From assembly GCA_021780935.1 (NCBI GenBank), contig JAJXXT010000015.1, forward strand, positions 1 to 11,097: a DNA stretch of 11,097 nucleotides, written 5' to 3'. Shown piece by piece: positions 6,276-11,097 of this stretch (positions are counted from its first letter, which is position 1; every line of letters starts with the position of its first letter). The position numbers and the translations under genes are program-made. Origin of the DNA: Pseudomonadota bacterium (lineage in GTDB: Bacteria > Pseudomonadota > Alphaproteobacteria > Acetobacterales > Acetobacteraceae). The notes below the pieces were generated by a model that was not told the DNA's origin, ran no database searches, and saw nothing but the letters and a program-made list of their open reading frames with translations.

Positions 6276-7805
6276 CTACATCGTCGCGCCGATCTGCCAG
6301 GGGGCGAACTCGGCGGCGCCGAAATCGAAGCGCTCGCTCTTGGTCGGCTCGCCCGAGGCGACGCGGAGGATCAGATCGAAGATCCGCTCGCCGCATTGGG
6401 CCACGCTCTCCTCACCGTCGAGGATGGTGCCGCAGTTCACGTCCATGTCGTCTTCCATGCGACGGTACATCGGCGAGTTGGTGGCGAGCTTGATCGAGGG
6501 CGCCGGCTTGCAGCCGAAGACACTGCCGCGGCCGGTGGTGAAGCAGACCAGATTCGCCCCGCCGGCCACCTGCCCGGTCGCGGCCACCGGGTCGTAGCCG
6601 GGGGTATCCATGAAGACGAAGCCCTTCGCCGTCACCGCCTCGGCATAGCGCACGACATCCACGAGATTGGTGCTGCCGGCTTTGGCCATGGCGCCGAGCG
6701 ATTTCTCCAGGATGGTGGTCAGCCCGCCCGCCTTGTTGCCGGGCGAGGGGTTGGCGTCCATCTCCGCGCCTTCACGGGCTGTGTACTCCTCCCACCATTT
6801 CATCAGCCCGACGAGCTTCTCGCCGACCTCGCGCGAGACCGCGCGGCGCGTGAGCAGGTGCTCGGCGCCGTAGGTCTCCGGCGTCTCGGAGAGGATCACC
6901 GTGCCGCCATGGCGCACCAGCAGGTCCGAGGCCATGCCGAGCGCGGGGTTGGCAGAGACCCCCGAATATCCATCCGAACCGCCGCACTGCAGCGCCAGGG
7001 TAAGCTCGCGCGCCGGCACCGGCTCGCGATGCACCTGGTTGGCCTCGGCCAGCACCTCGCGCACGAACGCGATGCCCGCCTCGACCGTCTTGCGCGTGCC
7101 GCCCATGGACTGGATGTCCATGGCCCTGAGCCGGCCGGCGAGGCGCTGCTCTTCCATCAGCCCGCCGATCTGGTTCACCTCGCAGCCGAGGCCGAGAACG
7201 ATGACGTGGGAGAAGTTCACGTGCCGCGCATAGCCGCCGAGGGTGCGGCGCAGCAGCGCCAGCGGCTCCTTCTGCGTCATGCCGCAGCCGGTCTTGTGGG
7301 TGAGCGCGACGACGCCATCGACGTTCGGATACTCGGCGAGCGGATCGTGGCCGGAGAAGGGGTTGCGGCGGAACGCGCCGGCCACGAGCTCGGCGACATG
7401 GGCGCTGCAGTTCACGCTAGTGAGGATGCCGATATAGTTGCGCGTCGCGACGCGGCCGTCGGCACGACGGATGCCCATGAAGGTGGCCGGCGGATCGATA
7501 GAAGCCGTGGGCGTGGCATCGACGCCGTAGGCATAGTCGCGCGAGAAATCGCCCATGCCGCAATTCTGCGTGTGCACGTGCTGGCCGGGCGCGATCGGCC
7601 GGGTCGCGAAGCCGATGATCTGGCCGTAGCGGCGCACCGGCTCGCCCTGGGCGTGGGCGCGGACGGCAACCTTGTGGCCAGCTGGAATGCGCTCGGCGGC
7701 GGCGACGCCCTCGGCGACCGGAGCACCGGGCAGCAGCGCGGCGCGGGCGATGACGACGCCGTCCTCAGGATGGAGACGAATGACGGGTGCGGTCATGGCG
7801 GTCAT
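6276..7805 (-). CDS. UxaA/GarD-family sugar-acid dehydratase (altronate or galactarate type)
   Basis: A 509-residue cytoplasmic hydro-lyase that dehydrates an aldonic or aldaric acid to a 2-keto-3-deoxy acid. An N-terminal SAF domain (about 7-95, with AGHKVAVRA and GQHVHTQNCGMG) is followed by the UxaA core. The core shows RADGRVATRNYIGILTSVN (114-132), LTHKTGCG (168-175), LGLGCEVNQIGG (194-205), ALQCGGSDGYSGVSANPALG (261-280), NPSPGNKAGGLTTILEKSLG and MDVNCGTILDG. The conserved His and Cys residues in these blocks are candidate metal (iron) ligands in this family. The length lies between UxaA (about 495) and GarD (about 520). The start ATG 7805 overlaps the aldolase stop as ATGA; ATG 7796 is an alternative. 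The frame stays open upstream through the aldolase gene, but that part is a shadow. The neighbouring HpcH/HpaI aldolase favours an aldarate substrate (galactarate-like, giving 5-keto-4-deoxyglucarate), but altronate or another acid remains possible. Confidence 0.9.
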   Translation of the reverse strand: MTAMTAPVIRLHPEDGVVIARAALLPGAPVAEGVAAAERIPAGHKVAVRAHAQGEPVRRYGQIIGFATRPIAPGQHVHTQNCGMGDFSRDYAYGVDATPTASIDPPATFMGIRRADGRVATRNYIGILTSVNCSAHVAELVAGAFRRNPFSGHDPLAEYPNVDGVVALTHKTGCGMTQKEPLALLRRTLGGYARHVNFSHVIVLGLGCEVNQIGGLMEEQRLAGRLRAMDIQSMGGTRKTVEAGIAFVREVLAEANQVHREPVPARELTLALQCGGSDGYSGVSANPALGMASDLLVRHGGTVILSETPETYGAEHLLTRRAVSREVGEKLVGLMKWWEEYTAREGAEMDANPSPGNKAGGLTTILEKSLGAMAKAGSTNLVDVVRYAEAVTAKGFVFMDTPGYDPVAATGQVAGGANLVCFTTGRGSVFGCKPAPSIKLATNSPMYRRMEDDMDVNCGTILDGEESVAQCGERIFDLILRVASGEPTKSERFDFGAAEFAPWQIGATM

Positions 7806-8581
7806 GATTTCTTCTCGATCCCCTCGCGGAAGGCGCCGACGGCCGCCCGCGCCGCCTGCAGCAGCAGGCCACTGTCGTTGAGGATGGTGCAGAAGCGGAA
7901 GCCCATGCCGATGGCGCGCACGGCATAGGCAGCCGAGCCGCAATGGATGCCGGCAGCGATGCCGCGCTTGCCGGTCTCGGCGATCAGGCGCTCGTAGATC
8001 GCGAGAATCTGCGGCTCCTCGCGATCCATGCGCGGCGCCAGGCCGAGCGAGAAGCCGAGGTCCGAAGGCCCGACATAGATCGCGTCGATGCCCTTCACGT
8101 CGAGGATCGCATCGAGATTGTCGAGCGCCTGCTGCGTCTCGATCATCGGGATGCAGAGAATCTCGTCGTTCGCGGTGGCCTGATAGCCGACCGACTCGCC
8201 ATAGATGCCGGCGCGGATCGGCCCGTTGGAGCGGCTGCCGCGCGGCGGATATTTGCACGCCGTGATGAAGGCCTCGGCCTGGTCGCGCGTATTCACCATC
8301 GGGCAGATCACGCCGTAAGCGCCGGCGTCCAGCACCTTGCCGATGATGCCGGGCTCGTTCCATGGCACGCGGACCATCGGCAGCACGGGATGGACCTGCA
8401 TCGCCTGGAAGCAGGCGACCATGGAGAGATAGTCCTGCACGCCGTGCTGGAGATCGACGGTGACGCTGTCCCAGCCGCCCTGCGCCATCACTTCGGCCGA
8501 GAAGCCGGCGGGGATCGCGAGCCAGCCATTGATGGTGGGCTTGCCCTCGCGCCAGCGCTGCTTGAGCGTGTTCTTCGTCAT
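7802..8581 (-). CDS. HpcH/HpaI-family class II (metal-dependent) 2-keto-acid aldolase
   Basis: A 259-residue TIM-barrel aldolase of normal family length. It cleaves 2-keto-3-deoxy (or 4-hydroxy-2-keto) acids to pyruvate and an aldehyde, using a divalent metal. The active-site set known from HpcH is all present: His46 in VDLQHG (where EHG is more usual), Arg71 in MVRVPW, metal ligands Glu148 in CIPMIET and Asp174 in VGPSDLGFSLG. The PRGSRSNGP and AGIHCG blocks are also typical. It is first in the operon: GGGAGGG (8597-8591) lies 9 nt before the ATG at 8581-8579, with a good promoter above it. Paired with the downstream UxaA/GarD dehydratase it would cleave that enzyme's product, as GarL does after GarD. 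In that case pyruvate and tartronate semialdehyde are the expected products, but the specific substrate (KDG-arate, KDG, rhamnonate-type or heptanedioate) is not readable from the sequence. Confidence 0.93.
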   Translation of the reverse strand: MTKNTLKQRWREGKPTINGWLAIPAGFSAEVMAQGGWDSVTVDLQHGVQDYLSMVACFQAMQVHPVLPMVRVPWNEPGIIGKVLDAGAYGVICPMVNTRDQAEAFITACKYPPRGSRSNGPIRAGIYGESVGYQATANDEILCIPMIETQQALDNLDAILDVKGIDAIYVGPSDLGFSLGLAPRMDREEPQILAIYERLIAETGKRGIAAGIHCGSAAYAVRAIGMGFRFCTILNDSGLLLQAARAAVGAFREGIEKKS

Positions 8582-8590
8582 GATCGTCGT

Positions 8591-8630
8591 CCCTCCCGTG
8601 ACAGGACGGTGATGCTAGGCACAGGGAGGG
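8591..8630. repeat. Perfect 7-bp inverted repeat around the aldolase promoter -10
   Basis: CCCTCCC (8591-8597) and GGGAGGG (8624-8630) are perfect inverted copies 26 nt apart. The left copy is also the ribosome site of the aldolase gene on the minus strand. The right copy falls inside the promoter spacer. If transcription starts near 8605, only one arm is in the mRNA, so an RNA hairpin is not expected. A protein-binding operator or simple chance are the options. Confidence 0.35.
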
Positions 8631-8640
8631 GCAGCGTCAA
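8612..8640 (-). promoter_or_regulatory. Sigma70-like promoter of the aldolase-dehydratase-DUF155-DedA operon
   Basis: Read on the minus strand: -35 TTGACG (8640-8635), a 17-nt spacer, and -10 TAGCAT (8617-8612). That is 5 of 6 and 4 of 6 matches to TTGACA/TATAAT at the ideal spacing. Transcription would start near 8605 and leave a leader of about 23 nt carrying the GGGAGGG ribosome site. It lies in the 114-nt gap downstream of the SDR gene and is well placed to drive the four genes to its left. Confidence 0.6.
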
Positions 8641-8695
8641 AGCCGCTCTCGGCATGGCTGCCGGCCGCTCCGTCCGGCGCCGATCACGCTCCGCT

Positions 8696-9454
8696 TCAGC
8701 GCGGCGCCATGCGGATCGCCCCATCGAGGCGGATGGTCTCGCCGTTCAGCATCTGGTTCTCGACGATCTGCACCGCGAGCTGGGCGAACTCGCGCGGCTG
8801 GCCGAGCCGTGCCGGATGCGGCACCGAGGCGGAGAGCGAGGCGCGCGCGGGCTCCGGCAGTTTGCCGAGCAGGGGCGTGTCGAAAATCCCCGGCGCGATG
8901 GTGCAGACGCGGATCAGCCGCGAGGCGAGGTCGCGCGCGGCGACGATGGTCATGCCGACGACCCCGGCCTTGGAGGCCGAATAGGGAATCTGGCCGATCT
9001 GGCCCTCGTAGGCGGCGACCGAGGCGGTCAGAACGGCGACCCCGCGCTCGCCGTCCTCGGGCTCGGTGCGCGCCATCGACGCCGCTGCAAGGCGCAGCGC
9101 GTTGAAGGTGCCGATCAGGTTGACCCGGATCACCGCCTCGAACTGCTCGAGCGGGGCGGGATTGCCGTCGCGATCGACCAGCCGCTGCGCGCCGCCGCGC
9201 CCGGCGCAGTGGATCAGGATACGCAGCGGACCCGCCGCCTCGGCCGCCTCGACCACCGCGCGCATCGCCGCCTCGCTGGTGACATCCGCGGCGACGAAGC
9301 GGGCGCCGATGCGCCGTCCGACCTCCTCGCCGGGCGACCCCGGCAGATCGCAGATCACCACTTTGGCGCCACGCGCGATCAACGCCTCGGCGCTGGCCAG
9401 TCCGAGCCCGGAGGCGCCGCCGGTGACGATGGCGACCTTGCCTTTCGGATCCAT
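8696..9454 (-). CDS. SDR-family 3-hydroxyacyl-CoA dehydrogenase (17-beta-HSD10-like)
   Basis: A 252-residue classical short-chain dehydrogenase, probably NAD-dependent, that oxidises a 3-hydroxyacyl-CoA to the 3-ketoacyl-CoA. Seen: the Rossmann motif TGGASGLG (11-18), Asp36 at the end of the second strand (NAD preference), and the ADVTS strand (56-60). HCAG (82-85) stands where NNAG/NCAG is usual. The catalytic tetrad is Asn112, Ser145 (TASVAAYEG), Tyr158 and Lys162 (YSASK). The sequence AAYEGQIGQIPYSASKAGVV and the C-terminal IAPGIFDTPLL are typical of human HSD17B10-type enzymes, which act on 2-methyl-3-hydroxyacyl-CoA and other short or branched substrates. The start ATG 9454 has GGAGAG (9466-9461) 6 nt upstream and lies 14 nt after the thiolase stop, so the two are co-transcribed. 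The frame is open further upstream but that stretch is a shadow of the thiolase. The fit with a neighbouring thiolase is strong. Confidence 0.92.
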   Translation of the reverse strand: MDPKGKVAIVTGGASGLGLASAEALIARGAKVVICDLPGSPGEEVGRRIGARFVAADVTSEAAMRAVVEAAEAAGPLRILIHCAGRGGAQRLVDRDGNPAPLEQFEAVIRVNLIGTFNALRLAAASMARTEPEDGERGVAVLTASVAAYEGQIGQIPYSASKAGVVGMTIVAARDLASRLIRVCTIAPGIFDTPLLGKLPEPARASLSASVPHPARLGQPREFAQLAVQIVENQMLNGETIRLDGAIRMAPR

Positions 9455-9468
9455 GGATGTCTCTCCGT

Positions 9469-10650
9469 TCAGATGCGTTCGATGATGGTCGCGTTGGCCA
9501 TGCCGCCGGCCTCGCACATGGTCTGCAGCCCGTAGCGGCCGCCGCTGCGCTCGAGCGCGTGCAGCATCGTCGTCATCAGCCGCGCACCCGAGGCGCCGAG
9601 CGGATGGCCGAGCGAAATGGCACCGCCGCACGGGTTCAGCCGCGCATCGTCGCCGCCGATCTCCTTCTGCCAGGCGAGCGGGACGGACGCGAAGGCCTCG
9701 TTGACCTCGAAATGATCGATGCGGTCCAGCGACAGGCCGCTCTTCTGCAGCACGCGCCGTGTGGCCGGGATCGGCGCGGTGAGCATCAGCAGCGGATCGT
9801 CGCCGATGACGTCGAAGCCGACGAAGCGCGCGCGCGGCCGGCAGCCGAGACGCGCCGCCGCCTCTTCGCTCATCAGCAGCACGGCGGCGGCGCCATCGGT
9901 GATCTGCGAGGAATTGCCGGCGGTGATCGACCAGCGGATCTCGGGAAAGCGCTCGGCGAGCGAGGGGTGCTCGAAGGCGGGCTTGAGCGCGGCCAGCCCG
10001 TCCGCGGTGGTGGCGGGGCGAATCGTCTCGTCCTCGCAAACGACGCCGTTGCCCGACGGAACGGGCACGATCTCGGCGTCGAAATGCCGCGCCGCCCTGG
10101 CGGCGGCGGCGCGCTGGTGCGAGCGGGCGGCGTAGGCGTCGAGCGCGGCACGGTCGATGCCCCAGCGCGCCGCGACGATCTCGGCCGAGACCCCCTGGTT
10201 GACGAGCCCGGGCGCATAGCGCCGCGCAAACCCCTCGCCAAAGGGATCCTTCCCGACCCGCGAACTGCCCATCGGCACCCGGCTCATGGATTCGACCCCG
10301 CCGGCGATGACGATGTCGTAAGCGCCGGCCATGATGCCCTGGGCAGCGAAATGCACCGATTGCTGGGAGGAGCCGCAGCGCCGGTCGATGGTGGTGGACG
10401 GCACGTGCTCGGGAAAGCCCGCGGCGAGCCAGGCGATGCGCCCGGGGCTGCCGGCCTGCTCGCCGATCTGGCTGACGCAGCCGACGATGACATCGTCGAC
10501 CTGTCCGGCATCGAGCCCGTTGCGCTCGACCAGCGCCTTCAGCGCCACCGCCAGCAGGTCGCACGGATGCACCGCGCTGAGGCTGCCGCCTTCCTTGCCA
10601 CGGCCCATCGGCGTGCGTACGGCATCGATGATGACGGGTTCGCGGCGCAT
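9469..10650 (-). CDS. Acetyl-CoA acyltransferase (3-ketoacyl-CoA thiolase)
   Basis: A 393-residue degradative thiolase of standard length. It cleaves a 3-ketoacyl-CoA with CoA to acetyl-CoA (or propionyl-CoA if 2-methyl branched) and a shortened acyl-CoA. The start ATG 10650 (MRREPVIIDAVRTPMGRGK) has an AGGAGG site (10662-10657) 6 nt upstream; the frame stays open further upstream, but that stretch is non-coding leader and antisense of the synthetase gene. Catalytic residues are visible: nucleophile Cys92 in DRRCGSSQQS, Asn317 in VNEAF, His349 in GHPLGASGAR and Cys379 in MCEAGGMAN. The loop before His349 reads NPCGGAISLGHP, where NPNGG/NVNGG is commoner. The RRCGSSQQSVHFAAQ and GGVESMSRVPMG blocks resemble thiolases of actinobacterial lipid and steroid clusters (FadA5/FadA6-like), so a bulky or branched substrate is plausible but unproven. 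It heads the thiolase-SDR operon and is divergent from the acyl-CoA synthetase. Confidence 0.94.
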   Translation of the reverse strand: MRREPVIIDAVRTPMGRGKEGGSLSAVHPCDLLAVALKALVERNGLDAGQVDDVIVGCVSQIGEQAGSPGRIAWLAAGFPEHVPSTTIDRRCGSSQQSVHFAAQGIMAGAYDIVIAGGVESMSRVPMGSSRVGKDPFGEGFARRYAPGLVNQGVSAEIVAARWGIDRAALDAYAARSHQRAAAARAARHFDAEIVPVPSGNGVVCEDETIRPATTADGLAALKPAFEHPSLAERFPEIRWSITAGNSSQITDGAAAVLLMSEEAAARLGCRPRARFVGFDVIGDDPLLMLTAPIPATRRVLQKSGLSLDRIDHFEVNEAFASVPLAWQKEIGGDDARLNPCGGAISLGHPLGASGARLMTTMLHALERSGGRYGLQTMCEAGGMANATIIERI

Positions 10651-10677
10651 CGGTCTCCTCCTATGCTCGTTGCCAAC

Positions 10678-10707
10678 ATTGAGCCGTCCGGAGCGCGCCG
10701 CTGTCAA
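10678..10707 (-). promoter_or_regulatory. Possible promoter of the thiolase-SDR operon
   Basis: On the minus strand a perfect -35 TTGACA (10707-10702) is followed after 18 nt by a weak -10, CTCAAT (10683-10678, 3 of 6). Transcription would start near 10671 and give a leader of about 20 nt with the AGGAGG ribosome site. It lies in the 93-nt divergent gap shared with the acyl-CoA synthetase. No good promoter for the synthetase was seen on the plus strand. Confidence 0.4.
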
Positions 10708-10743
10708 TCGGCTGCCCGGCGCATCGCTTAGGGAGGAAACCGC

Positions 10744-11097
10744 ATGGACCCACTCGCCGCCCGCGCCGGCGCAACCCCGGCAAAGATCGCGCTGCACCTG
10801 TCCGATACCGGCGAGACGATGGATTTCCGCACCCTCGATGCGCATGCGGCGCTCGCCGCGCGCTGGCTGCTCGGGCGCGGGCTGCAGCCGGGCGAGCGCA
10901 TCGGCCTGCTGATGGAGAACCGGGCCGAGCTGATCGAACTCGCCCTCGCCGCCCAGCGCGCCGGGCTCTACTACACGCCGGTCTCGATCCATCTGCGCCC
11001 GGCCGAGATCGCCTATATCCTCGCCGATGCCGAAGCGCGTCTGCTCGTCGCCACGCCCGAAACCGCCGCCGCGGCCGCCGCTGCCCTCGCCGAACTG
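10744..11097 (+). CDS. AMP-binding acyl-CoA synthetase (5' part only, cut by window edge)
   Basis: The first 118 codons run open to the window end. The start ATG 10744 has a strong GGGAGG (10731-10736) 7 nt upstream. The N-terminal part of an adenylate-forming enzyme is clear: FRTLDAHAALAARWLLGRGL, PGERIGLLMENRAELIELAL, AAQRAGLYYTPVSIHLRPAE and IAYILADAEARLLV. These match the first lobe of fatty-acid/acyl-CoA ligases of the FadD4-like group, about 500 residues in full. The P-loop (SGTTG-type) and the C-terminal lysine lie beyond the edge, so activity cannot be judged. The expected role is ATP-dependent activation of a carboxylic acid to its CoA thioester, feeding the thiolase and SDR encoded divergently and the dehydrogenase and racemase at the other end of the window. 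Confidence 0.9.
   Translation, partial: MDPLAARAGATPAKIALHLSDTGETMDFRTLDAHAALAARWLLGRGLQPGERIGLLMENRAELIELALAAQRAGLYYTPVSIHLRPAEIAYILADAEARLLVATPETAAAAAAALAEL

Noticed and set aside
7806..8363. Apparent N-terminal extension of the UxaA/GarD-type dehydratase
   Set aside because: It is a shadow of the aldolase gene. The ATGA overlap at 7805 and the normal length of the SAF-plus-UxaA protein fix the start.
8650..8663. Stem-loop CGGCATGGCTGCCG downstream of the SDR gene
   Set aside because: A perfect 5-bp stem with a 4-nt loop, but no T tract follows on the minus strand. Such short GC palindromes are common in this DNA.
9455..10564. Apparent N-terminal extension of the SDR into the thiolase region
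   Set aside because: Arg-rich out-of-frame reading of the thiolase. The Rossmann motif begins 11 residues after ATG 9454, as expected for this family.
5159..10731. Long plus-strand open frames opposite the minus-strand genes (5159-6493, 6237-7928, 7943-9535, 9457-10731)
   Set aside because: They are His/Arg/Asp-rich antisense readings of well-supported genes, an expected effect of high GC at third positions.

Overview
The window is GC-rich (about 70% by eye), densely coded bacterial DNA. Genes are separated by a few bases or overlap by 4 nt, and third codon positions are mostly G/C. The enzyme set (family III CoA-transferase/racemase, acyl-CoA dehydrogenase, 17-beta-HSD10-like SDR, thiolase, acyl-CoA synthetase, plus a PQQ-linked accessory trio) fits a metabolically versatile alphaproteobacterium, possibly Rhodospirillales/Acetobacteraceae-like. 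That placement is an inference from style and gene content only. No RNA gene, insertion sequence, CRISPR array or phage gene was seen.

Layout. (1) 1-1007, minus: an alpha-methylacyl-CoA racemase/CaiB-type enzyme, cut by the left edge. (2) 1104-4563, plus, transcribed divergently from it: an LCAD/IVD-type acyl-CoA dehydrogenase, then three exported proteins (MBL-fold zinc hydrolase, SoxYZ-like carrier, CxxxCW rhodanese-like protein). The last three are the accessory set usually found beside PQQ-dependent alcohol dehydrogenases, but no quinoprotein or cytochrome c gene lies in the window. (3) 4632-8581, minus: a four-gene operon read right to left: HpcH/HpaI aldolase, UxaA/GarD-type sugar-acid dehydratase, an RMND1/DUF155-like membrane-anchored protein, and a DedA-family membrane protein. 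Junctions are ATGA overlap, 4-nt gap and TTGA overlap. A good sigma70-like promoter (TTGACG-17-TAGCAT) precedes the operon. (4) 8696-10650, minus: an SDR and a thiolase, 14 nt apart. (5) 10744 to the right edge, plus: an acyl-CoA synthetase, divergent from the thiolase.

How the genes may work together. The two flanks together supply activation (synthetase), 2-methyl epimerisation (racemase), alpha,beta-dehydrogenation, 3-hydroxyacyl oxidation (SDR) and thiolysis. This is a nearly complete beta-oxidation set for a branched or isoprenoid-like acyl chain; only an enoyl-CoA hydratase is missing from view. Between the flanks sit a sugar-acid (aldarate/aldonate) dehydration plus retro-aldol module and the periplasmic quinoprotein-relay trio. 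No clearly new system was found. The observations most worth a second look are the relay trio without a quinoprotein, and the coupling of the DUF155-like and DedA genes to the sugar-acid operon.
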